From an uncultured Tenacibaculum sp. (GTDB lineage Bacteria; Bacteroidota; Bacteroidia; Flavobacteriales; Flavobacteriaceae), in NCBI GenBank assembly GCA_947492185.1, contig CANLMR010000006.1:124001-188000 (forward strand): a stretch of 64,000 bases of DNA, written 5' to 3'. The notes below the pieces were generated by a model. It was not told the origin of the DNA, ran no database searches, and saw nothing but the letters and a program-made list of their open reading frames with translations. A program made the translations under genes and the position numbers. Below, piece by piece: positions 43,982-52,920 of the stretch; position 1 is the stretch's first letter; each line of letters opens with the position of its first letter.

Positions 43982-44665
43982 ATGAAAAAAAACATTGTAA
44001 TTACAGGAACAAGCAGAGGAATTGGTTATGAATTAGCACAACAGTTTGCTGAAAAAGGTCACCAAGTAATTGCCTTATCAAGAAATAATATTCCTTTAGA
44101 AAAATTAAATCACCCTAACATACATGCAATTGCAACTGATTTAATGGAAGAAACTTCTCTTGAAAAATCAGCTTCAATAATTATTGAAAAATACAAACAA
44201 GTTGATATCCTAATCAATAATGCAGGAATGCTAATTAATAAACCTTTTGAAGAATTAACCACGACTGATTTTTTAAATGTATATAAGGTTAATGTTTTTG
44301 CTGTTGCACAATTGACACAAAAATTAATTCCGTATATGAAACATGAAAGTCATGTGGTTACTATTAGTAGTATGGGCGGAATTCAAGGAAGTATGAAATT
44401 CCCAGGATTAGCAGCTTACAGTTCAGCTAAAGGAGCAGCCATCACTTTGTCTGAATTATTAGCAGAAGAATACAAAGAAAAAGGCATTGCCTTTAATGTT
44501 TTAGCTTTAGGAGCAGTACAAACCGAAATGTTAGAAGAAGCATTTCCTGGATATCAAGCTCCAATAACTGCAAAAGAAATGGCAGACTACATTTTTAATT
44601 TTGCATTAACTGGAAACAAAATTTATAACGGTAAAGTATTACAGGTTTCCAGTTCAACACCATAA
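43982..44665 (+). CDS. Short-chain dehydrogenase/reductase
   Basis: Classical SDR of 227 aa from the ATG at 43982 (a TTG one codon earlier is ignored). It shows the cofactor motif TGTSRGIGYEL, the NNAG motif (ILINNAGML), the catalytic Ser in TISSMGG and Tyr-Lys in AAYSSAKGAA. The residue region LSRNN after the second strand fits NADP(H) preference weakly. It is short for the family but complete. Substrate unknown. It is preceded by the DUF898 gene (11 bp) and followed by the SprT-like gene (9 bp), forming a tight operon toward manC. Confidence 0.9.
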   Translation: MKKNIVITGTSRGIGYELAQQFAEKGHQVIALSRNNIPLEKLNHPNIHAIATDLMEETSLEKSASIIIEKYKQVDILINNAGMLINKPFEELTTTDFLNVYKVNVFAVAQLTQKLIPYMKHESHVVTISSMGGIQGSMKFPGLAAYSSAKGAAITLSELLAEEYKEKGIAFNVLALGAVQTEMLEEAFPGYQAPITAKEMADYIFNFALTGNKIYNGKVLQVSSSTP

Positions 44666-44674
44666 AAAATCCCA

Positions 44675-45268
44675 TTGACAAACACCTTACAGAAATACAT
44701 TGCTAACAAAGCAATCCCTTTAGTTATTTACCTTATTAACGAACATAAAGTAAATCTTAAAATAGTTAATCAACGACAAACCAAACATGGTGATTTTAGA
44801 ACATTATCTAATGGTAAAACACAAATTACTGTTAATAACAACCTAAACAAGCATCAGTTTTTACTGACCTTAATACATGAAATCGCGCATCACGTAACCT
44901 ATAAAAAATTTGGACGCGTACAACCACATGGTAAAGAATGGAAAACTATATTTCAGCATTTAATGTTGCCTTTTTTACAACCTGAAATTTATCCTCCAGC
45001 TATCCTTCCTTATTTAGCAAACTATCTAAAAAACCCAAAAGCTAGTACCGATGCTGATGTAAAATTATCATTAGCCTTAAGAGAAGGTATGGCAGAACCG
45101 GGAAAGAGTTTTATATTTGAACTTCCGAAAGAAAGTGTATTTCAATACAAAAACACACTTTATAAACGTGGAAATAAAAGAAGAACACGCTACGAGTGTT
45201 TGAATTTAACAAATAAACGCGTTTATCTTTTTAATCAAAATATTGAAGTTTTACCGATAAAACAATAA
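44675..45268 (+). CDS. SprT-like zinc metallopeptidase-domain protein
   Basis: The 197-aa protein has HEIAHHVTYKKFGRVQPHGKEWK (HExxH plus downstream His), the gluzincin-like SprT signature. The substrate region is reduced and the C terminus ends in a basic YKRGNKRRTRYECLNLTNKRVYLF segment, the usual SprT zinc-ribbon position, but only one Cys remains. Family knowledge: SprT/Spartan proteins act on DNA-protein crosslinks in eukaryotes; bacterial roles are open. The start is TTG at 44675, 9 bp after the SDR stop, since no ATG lies upstream in frame. It is 14 bp before manC. Confidence 0.86.
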   Translation: MTNTLQKYIANKAIPLVIYLINEHKVNLKIVNQRQTKHGDFRTLSNGKTQITVNNNLNKHQFLLTLIHEIAHHVTYKKFGRVQPHGKEWKTIFQHLMLPFLQPEIYPPAILPYLANYLKNPKASTDADVKLSLALREGMAEPGKSFIFELPKESVFQYKNTLYKRGNKRRTRYECLNLTNKRVYLFNQNIEVLPIKQ

Positions 45269-45282
45269 AATCAAACTTTCTA

Positions 45283-46359
45283 ATGAAGAATAATTTTTAT
45301 GCAGTAATCATGGCCGGTGGAGTCGGATCAAGATTCTGGCCAGTAAGTACGCAGAAATTCCCAAAGCAGTTTCACGATATGTTAGGAACTGGACAATCGC
45401 TTATTCAACGTACTTTTGAGCGTATTAACGAACTTGTTCCTACAAACAATATCTTAATTGCTACTAATGAAAACTACGAAAAATTAGTGCTTCAACAAAT
45501 CCCTCAGCTTAATACAAAACAATTGTTATTAGAGCCTGTAATGCGAAATACAGCTCCTTGTATTTTATATGCTGCATTAAAAATATATAACCAAAACCCA
45601 GATGCTGTAATTTTAGTTGCTCCTTCTGATCATTGGATTAAAGATGAAGGTGAGTTTTTAAGAAATATTCAAACTTCATTTGAAGCTTGTGCTAAGGATG
45701 AAATTTTAATGACATTAGGTATTCAACCTGACCAACCTAATACAGGATACGGATATATACAATATGAAAATGTAAATACTGAAATAAAAAAAGTAAAAAA
45801 CTTTACAGAAAAACCTGATTTAAAAACTGCTGAATCTTTTTTAGAAAGTGGAGACTATTTATGGAATGCAGGAATTTTTGTATGGTCTGCAAAAAGTATT
45901 TTAAAAGCTTTTAAAGAATTTTTACCAGATATGGTTGATGTTCTTGACGATGGAAATAATGTATATAACTCAGATTTTGAAGATGACTTCATAAAAAGTA
46001 ATTATAAAAACTGCGAAAACATTTCTATTGATTTTGGAATTATGGAACGTGCAAATAACGTACACGTACTACCTGTTGATTTTGGCTGGAACGACCTTGG
46101 AACTTGGGGATCTTTATATGGAAAACTCAAGAAAGACGACGACGACAATGCAGTAGTTGGTGCTAATGTAATATTTAGAGACGCTAAAGGAAACATGATT
46201 CGTACTGAAAACGGAAAACGAGTAGTTATTCAAGGTTTAGAAGACTTTATTGTGGTAGAGAAAAAAGATATCATCATGATTTGCCCAAGAAAAGATGATC
46301 AAGACATTAAGAAAATAATGGCTGAAGCAAGAGAATCTTTTGGCAAGAAATTTGTTTAA
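45283..46359 (+). CDS. manC: Mannose-1-phosphate guanylyltransferase
   Basis: The 358-aa nucleotidyltransferase has the signature AGGVGSRFWPVSTQKFPKQF, LLEPVMRNTAPCI, VLVAPSDHWI, EKPDLKTAESFLESGDYLWNAGIFVW and VDFGWNDLGTWGSLY. It makes GDP-mannose from mannose-1-phosphate and GTP for LPS, glycan or glycoprotein synthesis. It lacks the C-terminal cupin isomerase domain of bifunctional ManC/AlgA, so it is monofunctional. Last gene of the DUF898-SDR-SprT-manC run. No terminator hairpin is obvious in the 245-bp gap that follows. Confidence 0.94.
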   Translation: MKNNFYAVIMAGGVGSRFWPVSTQKFPKQFHDMLGTGQSLIQRTFERINELVPTNNILIATNENYEKLVLQQIPQLNTKQLLLEPVMRNTAPCILYAALKIYNQNPDAVILVAPSDHWIKDEGEFLRNIQTSFEACAKDEILMTLGIQPDQPNTGYGYIQYENVNTEIKKVKNFTEKPDLKTAESFLESGDYLWNAGIFVWSAKSILKAFKEFLPDMVDVLDDGNNVYNSDFEDDFIKSNYKNCENISIDFGIMERANNVHVLPVDFGWNDLGTWGSLYGKLKKDDDDNAVVGANVIFRDAKGNMIRTENGKRVVIQGLEDFIVVEKKDIIMICPRKDDQDIKKIMAEARESFGKKFV

Positions 46360-46522
46360 CAACAAATATCACCAAGTTAGTATTTATAACTAATAAGTTA
46401 TTTACGCATTATAATCCTTATTTACTAATAGAAAAAATACTTAATTCCAAAACAAATCCTCATATTTTTTAACGAAAATTAGAATAAGAACAATTTTATA
46501 TTAATTTTGCCGTTAACCTTTA

Positions 46523-46544
46523 AGATTGATTGGGGAATCAATCT
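46523..46544 (+). promoter_or_regulatory. Leader hairpin ahead of the OmpA-like gene
   Basis: Perfect 9-bp stem agattgatt / aatcaatct with a GGGG loop. It lies 14 bp downstream of a -7-like TAATTTTG (46502-46509), so it would sit at the 5' end of the transcript, ~60 nt before the ATG at 46605. Confidence 0.5.
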
Positions 46545-46604
46545 ATGAAGTAAGACCAAATAAAAATGAGAGTCATAGATTTTTGATCTTTGGCTGGGGG
46601 AAAA

Positions 46605-48476
46605 ATGAAAAATAAACTTTTACTACTAGCATTTGCTATTTCTTTAGTAGCAAGTGCGCAACAATACACCTACGGTATTTATTTTCCTGATGGGGACAGA
46701 GAAAATAAATGTAATACGTTTACTAAGGTTTTTAAACAAAAACCTAGCTACGTAAGATTTGGTGTGCGCTTAGAAGATAACAAGCTATATTTTGAGGTAA
46801 ACAATAAAAGTTGGTACAACGCTTTATTTAAAGAAAAAGGCGATGGTATTGCAGTAGATATTGTTAGAAGAAAACGTTATTCTTGTGACAAAGAAGTAAA
46901 ATCCTCACAAATACGAGGTGTACTTTTACCTCCTGTTTATGAAATAAATAAACCAGGAAAACTAAAAAGTACTGGACGAAATAGATATCGTGTTTATATC
47001 GGTAAGGTTCCTCTTAACCTTCAAAAAGAGGAGATCGAGTTCAATTTATTGTTTTTACATAACAAAACATTTTGTAAATATTATACTATTTATAACCTAG
47101 AAAAATACCCAAGAGAATTATTGGATATGGGAGTATACTTAGATGACATTACTTATAAAAACAAAAAAATAACTTCTAATAAAAACAATATTGTAACGAA
47201 ATACAAAAAGTTAACGTTTTCAATTCCGTTTGAAAAAGATAAATGGGAATATAAGCCAGAAGATATCAAACCCCTTTACGATTCTTTAAAGCTTACCGAT
47301 TATAACATTAAAAAAATTAACATTAATGCATATGCATCTGTAGAGGGGAGTTCTGAAAGAAATTTTATTTTACAAAAGCAACGTGCAAAAAGTATTGCTG
47401 GATCTTTGCAATCTTTTCAAGAGCCTAGCATTATTACGAAAATAGCTACTTCTGAGAATTGGGTAGATTTTTTTAATGACATCAAAAAAACAAAACATAA
47501 AAAACTAGTTACTTTACCAAAGAAAAAAGTAAAATCTAAATTGATTCATGAATACGCTACTAACTTAGAACCTATCCTAAGAAATCACAGAAAAGCGGTT
47601 GTGGTATTATCTTTAGAAAAGAAAGATGAATATAAAAAATTTCATATTGATCAACTTGTAACACTTTTTAATAAAGCAGTTAAAGCCGACAAAATAGAAG
47701 AAGCTTGCGCTATTCAAAATTCAATTTTAGATAGACTTCGTGATAAATTCAAACCACATGTATTGAAAAACATGAAGATTCCAAAAAGCAAAAGATACCT
47801 AAGATTACTTACTAAAAATTGTATCTTCAAGTACTTTGTTGATTTAAGACAAACTTTAAACGTTGAAAAAGAATTACTGCAACTTGAAAAACTAGAACCA
47901 AATGATAAACGTTTAAAATACAATTTAGCTGTATTAAAATTTATTATTTGGAAGCATAAAGTTAGAAAAATAAACAGAGATCAGTTTAAAAAAGAGATTT
48001 TAAACTTAAAAGAGTACGGGGTTTCTAAAGAGCTTATTAACAAAATGATTGTTAATTACCATATTATTAAAGCAGAAGAAGATTTAAGAAAAAATGATTA
48101 TGACGGCAAAGACAGCTCTGTTGGTTATGTTCTAAAATCATATCAAGATTTAGTGCTTTCAGATTTTGATTATTTAAGTATTGCTCAGTTCTTTACATAT
48201 TATTCAAGCATTTATGATGCAATTAATACAATTGAAGACAAAGTAAACGATATTACTGTTGATGAAGATTTATTATTCTATTACTTAAATCTAACGATTA
48301 CAAAAGAAGAATTAACAAGTAATGAAACTTATAGAACAGTAATGTTAAATGCTATAAACATGAACAAAAAACGTTTTTGTTCTTTATACAATTCTGCATT
48401 AAAAAAAGGAGTCACTTTTCAGTTGTTAGAAGATGAATACTTAAGAACTACTTACTGTGAAAATTGTAGTAAGTAA
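46605..48476 (+). CDS. Large exported protein with a central OmpA-like domain
   Basis: A 623-aa protein from the ATG at 46605 (MKNKLLLLAFAISLVASAQQ, signal peptide). The N-terminal ~180 residues are a beta-rich domain with three cysteines. A Lys-rich stretch leads to an OmpA-like segment around 235-345 (ININAYASVEGSSERNFILQKQRAKSIAGSL). The RA of the helix is kept, but the canonical peptidoglycan-binding Asp is not evident. The C-terminal ~250 residues are helical, ending ENCSK. It was probably once an OmpA-type anchor. The TTG at 46590 would add MAGGK, an unlikely start before a signal peptide. Function unknown. Confidence 0.78.
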   Translation: MKNKLLLLAFAISLVASAQQYTYGIYFPDGDRENKCNTFTKVFKQKPSYVRFGVRLEDNKLYFEVNNKSWYNALFKEKGDGIAVDIVRRKRYSCDKEVKSSQIRGVLLPPVYEINKPGKLKSTGRNRYRVYIGKVPLNLQKEEIEFNLLFLHNKTFCKYYTIYNLEKYPRELLDMGVYLDDITYKNKKITSNKNNIVTKYKKLTFSIPFEKDKWEYKPEDIKPLYDSLKLTDYNIKKININAYASVEGSSERNFILQKQRAKSIAGSLQSFQEPSIITKIATSENWVDFFNDIKKTKHKKLVTLPKKKVKSKLIHEYATNLEPILRNHRKAVVVLSLEKKDEYKKFHIDQLVTLFNKAVKADKIEEACAIQNSILDRLRDKFKPHVLKNMKIPKSKRYLRLLTKNCIFKYFVDLRQTLNVEKELLQLEKLEPNDKRLKYNLAVLKFIIWKHKVRKINRDQFKKEILNLKEYGVSKELINKMIVNYHIIKAEEDLRKNDYDGKDSSVGYVLKSYQDLVLSDFDYLSIAQFFTYYSSIYDAINTIEDKVNDITVDEDLLFYYLNLTITKEELTSNETYRTVMLNAINMNKKRFCSLYNSALKKGVTFQLLEDEYLRTTYCENCSK

Positions 48477-48487
48477 TTTTTGAAAAT

Positions 48488-48940
48488 TTATTTAAACTGA
48501 TTAGCTATTTCTTCAAAGAAAGGGAAATAATATTCAGGTAAATACGATCCACTTTTTCTTCCAAATTCAGCACCAGTATCATCTATAAACAAAATAGTAG
48601 GAAAAGAAGATTGCCCATATTTTTCGCTTAATTGCTTATTAATTTCTCTATTTTCCTTAGAAACTAAATCTTTATTCATAGGGAAATCTGCCATATATAA
48701 AACTAAATTCTCATCAGAAAATTTTTTAAATTTTTCAGTATGAAATAAGCTTCTATCTAAGTTTATACAAGGACCACACCAATCTGATCCTGTAAAATAC
48801 ACTAAAATAGGCTTGTTTTCTTCTTTGGATTTTTTAATAGCTGTTTCCAAAGTAGGTTGCCAATTGATATGAATGGTTTCTTGAGCTAACACTGAAGAAA
48901 TCGAAAAAAATAATACTACAGAAAGCAAAAAGTGTTTCAT
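48488..48940 (-). CDS. Exported thioredoxin-family protein (Thioredoxin_7 type)
   Basis: The 150-aa protein has a signal peptide (MKHFLLSVVLFFSISSVLAQ) and a thioredoxin fold. The redox motif GSDWCGPC is in the normal position after the first strands (KPILVYFTGSDW), and the cis-Pro is in SSFPTILFIDD. This fits a periplasmic thiol:disulfide protein of the DUF255/Thioredoxin_7 group, perhaps fed by a DsbD/CcdA-like protein outside the window. It lies 54 bp from lpxK on the same strand and ends 11 bp from the convergent OmpA-like gene. Oxidase versus reductase direction cannot be told. Confidence 0.88.
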   Translation of the reverse strand: MKHFLLSVVLFFSISSVLAQETIHINWQPTLETAIKKSKEENKPILVYFTGSDWCGPCINLDRSLFHTEKFKKFSDENLVLYMADFPMNKDLVSKENREINKQLSEKYGQSSFPTILFIDDTGAEFGRKSGSYLPEYYFPFFEEIANQFK

Positions 48941-48994
48941 CTAAAAAAATCTTTACAACTTAAATCTTTACAAAAACAATGCCAATATACAAAA

Positions 48995-50011
48995 TTAACT
49001 GGCTATATACTTTTGAATTTCAGTAGTAAAAGATTTTTGTCTATTAAGAAAGGAATTATGTATTTCTAAGAAATATAAATTATCTATCTTTTCTTTTAAC
49101 CTAACAAAGTCTTTTTCAGTAGTTAATACTATTTTATTTTTTGACTTTAATTTATTCTGAATCTCTTGTATTTTTATTATATCTTGTTCAGAAAAATTAT
49201 GATGGTCGGGATATTTTAAATGGGTAAAGCTTATTTTTTTGCTTTTTAAGTATTTCAATAAACTTGATGGATTAGCAATTCCAGTTACTAGCACAATCTC
49301 CTCATTTATATCTTCTAAAACTACTTTATTCTCACCTTTTAGCTCTTTATTATATTCTATTTTAGTAAAATACAACTGTTGCTTTTCTGATAATTTTAAT
49401 TTCATTTCAATAGATTGCATTTTATCTTCAGATAAATCATCGGGGCATTTAGTAACAATAATAATATTTGCACGTTTAGCACCTCTTTTACTCTCTCTTA
49501 AATTACCTGTAGGTAATAAAAAATCATTAACGAATAAATCATTATACTTAGTTAAAAGAATATAAAAACCCGCTTTTACTTTTCTATGTTGATAGGCATC
49601 ATCTAGTAATACTACTTCAGGATTAACTCTAGATAGTAATTCCTTAATCCCATTCGTTCTATCTGCATCCACAGCAACATCAATACCATCGAATTTAGAA
49701 AAAAACTGTAATGGTTCGTCTCCAACATCCTCTGCTATATGATTTTTGTTTATTAACTGGAAACCTTTGGTTTTTCGTTTATAACCTCTACTCAATACAG
49801 CTACTTTATATTGATCTTTTAATAATCTAATTAAATACTCAATTTGAGGTGTTTTTCCAGTTCCTCCAACTGTTAAATTACCAACAGCAATTACTGGAAT
49901 ATCAAATGAAGTTGATTTTAAAATATTTGTATCAAACAAAAAGTTTCTCAAACGTGTTATAAAATCATATATAATTGCAAATGGAAATAATAAAAAACGA
50001 ATTAATTTCAT
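48995..50011 (-). CDS. lpxK: Tetraacyldisaccharide 4'-kinase
   Basis: The 338-aa protein has an N-terminal membrane-association helix (LIRFLLFPFAIIYDFITRLRNFLFD). The Walker A motif GNLTVGGTGKTPQIEYL is followed by VAVLSRGYKRKTKGF, GDEPLQFF, VVLLDDAYQHRKVKAGF and LLPTGNLRESKRGAKRA. It phosphorylates lipid A disaccharide at the 4' position, the sixth step of the Raetz pathway, on the cytosolic side of the inner membrane. All motif residues are present. It is divergent from the Nif3-like gene, 52 bp away, and upstream of the thioredoxin gene. Confidence 0.95.
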   Translation of the reverse strand: MKLIRFLLFPFAIIYDFITRLRNFLFDTNILKSTSFDIPVIAVGNLTVGGTGKTPQIEYLIRLLKDQYKVAVLSRGYKRKTKGFQLINKNHIAEDVGDEPLQFFSKFDGIDVAVDADRTNGIKELLSRVNPEVVLLDDAYQHRKVKAGFYILLTKYNDLFVNDFLLPTGNLRESKRGAKRANIIIVTKCPDDLSEDKMQSIEMKLKLSEKQQLYFTKIEYNKELKGENKVVLEDINEEIVLVTGIANPSSLLKYLKSKKISFTHLKYPDHHNFSEQDIIKIQEIQNKLKSKNKIVLTTEKDFVRLKEKIDNLYFLEIHNSFLNRQKSFTTEIQKYIAS

Positions 50012-50063
50012 TAGAACGAAAATACATTAAAAATCTTAACTTTGATATCGATAAATTCATACG

Positions 50064-51158
50064 ATGACAATTAGAGATATAACAAATCATATTGAAGAAA
50101 TTGCTCCGCTTTCTTATGCAGAAGATTTTGATAATGTTGGCTTATTAGTAGGAGATTATAACACCGAAGTACTTGGTGTTTTAGTTACTCTAGACACTTT
50201 AGAGGAAACTATAGACGAAGCCATTGCTAACAACTGTAATTTAATAGTAAGTTTTCATCCTATTATTTTTAGTGGATTAAAAAAATTAAACGGAAATAAC
50301 TACGTAGAACGCACCGTTTTAAAAGCTATTAAAAATAATATTGCTATCTACGCAACACATACTGCTTTAGACAATTCTAAAGTTGGAGTGTCAGCTAAAA
50401 TGTGTGAAGTTTTACAACTTCAGAATACTAAAGTGTTAATTCCCAAAAAAGGAATTATAAAAAAACTAACTACATATGTTCCATATGCTGACGCAAATAA
50501 TTTAAGAGAAAAACTTTTTGAAGTTGGAGCCGGAACAATAGGCAATTATGATAATTGTTCTTTTAATGTTGAAGGAAGAGGAAGTTATAGGGGAAATGAA
50601 CATTCAAATCCAACTGTAGGAAAAAAAGGAGAAATTCAATATGAAGAAGAAACCTGCATTACAGTAACTTTCGAAAATCATCTTGAAAGAAAAATCTTAA
50701 GCCAACTTTTCCAACATCATCCATATGAAGAAGTAGCTTATGAAGTAATTACATTAAACAACAAACATCAGAATGTAGGAATGGGAATGATTGGAGAGTT
50801 TGAAAGCCCGATTGATGAAACCGATTTTTTAAAATTAATAAAATCAACCTTTAAAACTGGCTGTGTAAGACATTCTAAATTACTTGGGAAATCAATAAAA
50901 AAAGTAGCCGTTTTAGGTGGTTCAGGAAGTTTTGCCATCTCGAATGCTATTCGAGAAAAAGCAGATGCATATGTAAGTGCAGACTTTAAATATCATGAAT
51001 TTTATAAGGCTGAAGATCGCATTTTATTAGCTGATGTTGGACATTATGAAAGTGAACAGTTTACAAAAAAACTTTTAGTTGACCATCTTATAAAAAAATT
51101 CACTAATTTTGCAATTCGTTTAAGCGAAAAGAGTACAAATCCAATACATTATATTTAA
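50064..51158 (+). CDS. Nif3-like dinuclear metal-centre hexameric protein (YqfO type)
   Basis: The 364-aa protein has LSYAEDFDNVGLLVGD at the N terminus. The metal ligands are in NLIVSFHPIIF (His), YATHTALD (His, Asp) and ILLADVGHYESEQF (His, Glu). A central PII-like/CutA-like insertion (VPYADANNLREKLFEVGAGTIGNYDNCSF ... LERKILSQLFQHHPYEEVAYEV) marks the long YqfO type. Family knowledge: toroid-forming protein often described as GTP cyclohydrolase 1 type 2 or of unknown function. It is followed after 6 bp by the coiled-coil protein, a frequent flavobacterial pairing. A TAACTTTG -7-like element lies at 50037-50044. Confidence 0.93.
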   Translation: MTIRDITNHIEEIAPLSYAEDFDNVGLLVGDYNTEVLGVLVTLDTLEETIDEAIANNCNLIVSFHPIIFSGLKKLNGNNYVERTVLKAIKNNIAIYATHTALDNSKVGVSAKMCEVLQLQNTKVLIPKKGIIKKLTTYVPYADANNLREKLFEVGAGTIGNYDNCSFNVEGRGSYRGNEHSNPTVGKKGEIQYEEETCITVTFENHLERKILSQLFQHHPYEEVAYEVITLNNKHQNVGMGMIGEFESPIDETDFLKLIKSTFKTGCVRHSKLLGKSIKKVAVLGGSGSFAISNAIREKADAYVSADFKYHEFYKAEDRILLADVGHYESEQFTKKLLVDHLIKKFTNFAIRLSEKSTNPIHYI

Positions 51159-51164
51159 TAGACA

Positions 51165-51935
51165 ATGGCAAAAAAAGAAGTAACGGTAGAACAAAAATTA
51201 AGAGCGCTATACGACTTACAATTAATTGACTCTAGAATTGATGAAATCAGAAGCGTTCGAGGAGAATTACCTTTAGAAGTAGAAGATTTAGAAGATGAAG
51301 TTGCCGGATTAAATACTAGACTTTCAAATTTATCACAAGATATAGATAACTTAAATACTGATATTAGTAACAAAAAGTTAGCTATTGAAGAGTCTAAAGC
51401 ATTGATTAAAAAATACACAGAACAACAAAAAAATGTTCGAAACAACAGAGAGTTTGATTCTTTAAGCAAAGAAACTGAATATCAAGAATTAGAAATTCAA
51501 TTAGCTGAAAAGAGAATCAAAGAATTCAAAGCTAAAATAGCTCAGAAAAAACAAGTTGTTGATTCTACTAAAGATAAATTAACTCAGCAAGAAGGTCATT
51601 TAAATGGAAAGAAATCTGAGTTAGATGCTATCTTAAAAGAAACCGAGAAAGAAGAAAAATTATTGATTGAAAAATCAGAAGAGTTTTCTCAATCTATAGA
51701 TAAGCATTTATTAACAGCTTACAATAGAATTCGTAATAAAGTTAAAAACGGATTAGCTGTTGTATCGATTGAGCGTGGAGCTGCTGGAGGTTCTTTCTTT
51801 ACTATCCCACCACAAGTTCAGTTAGAAATTGCCAACAGAAAGAAAATTACTATTGATGAGCATAGTGGACGTATCTTGGTAGATTCTGCCCTTGCTGCTG
51901 AGGAGAAGGAAAAAATAGACAATTTAATCTCTTAA
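51165..51935 (+). CDS. Coiled-coil protein of the CdsZ/zinc-ribbon (C4-type) family without zinc ligands
   Basis: The 256-aa protein is a long antiparallel coiled coil (residues ~10-185: LRALYDLQLIDSRIDEIRSVRGELP ...). The C-terminal region SIERGAAGGSFFTIPPQVQLEIANRKKITIDEHSGRILVD occupies the zinc-ribbon position. The proteobacterial/CdsZ relatives carry two CxxC knuckles there, whereas this sequence has no cysteine at all. The fold and the (P)PQ...I..C..C..ILV pattern are recognisable with the Cys replaced. The gene follows the Nif3-like gene by 6 bp, likely cotranscribed. Function is unknown; a nucleic-acid-binding scaffold was proposed for relatives. Confidence 0.85.
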   Translation: MAKKEVTVEQKLRALYDLQLIDSRIDEIRSVRGELPLEVEDLEDEVAGLNTRLSNLSQDIDNLNTDISNKKLAIEESKALIKKYTEQQKNVRNNREFDSLSKETEYQELEIQLAEKRIKEFKAKIAQKKQVVDSTKDKLTQQEGHLNGKKSELDAILKETEKEEKLLIEKSEEFSQSIDKHLLTAYNRIRNKVKNGLAVVSIERGAAGGSFFTIPPQVQLEIANRKKITIDEHSGRILVDSALAAEEKEKIDNLIS

Positions 51936-51955
51936 AAAGAGATACTATATAATTT

Positions 51956-51990
51956 AAAAGCGACTTACCTAAAAAGTCGCTTTTTTTATT
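51956..51990 (+). terminator. Terminator after the coiled-coil protein gene
   Basis: 11-bp stem aaaagcgactt / aagtcgctttt (51956-51966 and 51974-51984), followed by a T run. Confidence 0.88.
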
Positions 51991-52124
51991 TTACAAATAC
52001 TATAAAACTCTTTTTTTAAGTTGATAGTAACATTTATCTTCATTTAGGAACAATAGATAAATCCTTAATTACAAAAATTTTAAAAAGAGTAAAATAGGGT
52101 TCATAATCTTTTTCGCGAAAGATC

Positions 52125-52160
52125 ATAAAAAAGGCACAGTTTTCAACTGTGCCTTTTTAT
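52125..52160 (-). terminator. Terminator of folE (bidirectional in form)
   Basis: 14-bp stem (52128-52141 with 52145-52158; core ggcacagtt / aactgtgcc), loop ttc, A/T runs on both sides. It ends 25 bp before the folE stop. Confidence 0.88.
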
Positions 52161-52182
52161 ATTCTATTTTTTTGATTAATTT

Positions 52183-52872
52183 TTAATCAAAATCTGTATC
52201 CATTTTTAAATAGTCTAAAAACTCTCTTTTCGTGTCTCTTTCCTTAAACTTACCTCCAAACTCCGCCGTTACAGTAGAACTTTCAATATCTTTAACTCCT
52301 CTTGAATTTACACATAAATGCTTAGCATCTATAACACATGCAACATCTTTAGTTCCTAATGCTTCTTGCATTGCTTGAACAACCTGCATTGTTAAACGCT
52401 CTTGCACTTGTGGACGCTTAGCAAAATACTCTACAATACGGTTCATTTTAGATAAACCAATAACCTTTCCATCTGAAATGTAAGCTACATGAGCACGTCC
52501 TACGATTGGTAATAAGTGATGTTCACAAGTAGAATACACAACAATATTCTTCTCTACTAACATTTCACCATACTTGTAGTTATTGTCAAAAGTAGAAGCT
52601 TTAGGCATATTTTTAGGGTTTAACCCCATGAAGATTTCATTAACAAAAGCTTTAGCTACACGCTTAGGTGTACCTTGTAAACTATCATCGGTTAAATCCA
52701 TACCTAAAGTTTCAAGTATTTCTTTTACGTTCTCTTGAATTTTTTCAATCTTTTCTTCGTCCGAAATATCAAATGCATCAGCACGCAAAGGTGTTTTAGC
52801 AGATGTTCCTACGTGGTTCTCTCCTATTTCGTCTATTCTTTCGTCTCTCATATTGTTATTAATCTCGAACAT
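52183..52872 (-). CDS. folE: GTP cyclohydrolase I
   Basis: The 229-aa type I enzyme has VEKNIVVYSTCEHHLLPIVGRAHVAYI (zinc Cys plus His-His), VIGLSKMNRIVEYFAKRPQVQERLT and HLCVNSRGVKDIESSTVTAEFGG (second zinc Cys). It opens GTP to dihydroneopterin triphosphate, the first step of folate/pterin synthesis. The N-terminal ~30 residues (NNNMRDERIDEIGENHVGTS) are extra and variable in the family. It lies 48 bp downstream of hisS on the same strand and has a strong terminator after it. Confidence 0.96.
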   Translation of the reverse strand: MFEINNNMRDERIDEIGENHVGTSAKTPLRADAFDISDEEKIEKIQENVKEILETLGMDLTDDSLQGTPKRVAKAFVNEIFMGLNPKNMPKASTFDNNYKYGEMLVEKNIVVYSTCEHHLLPIVGRAHVAYISDGKVIGLSKMNRIVEYFAKRPQVQERLTMQVVQAMQEALGTKDVACVIDAKHLCVNSRGVKDIESSTVTAEFGGKFKERDTKREFLDYLKMDTDFD

Positions 52873-52920
52873 TCTTTTTTGTTTAATGTTTTAATATAAA
52901 GATAAAACAAAAAGTTGTCT

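Noticed and set aside
52106..52123. Palindrome centred on TTTCGCGAAA between two terminators
   Set aside because: A 10-bp palindrome in a 143-bp gap between convergent genes; no promoter points toward it and nothing downstream would be regulated.
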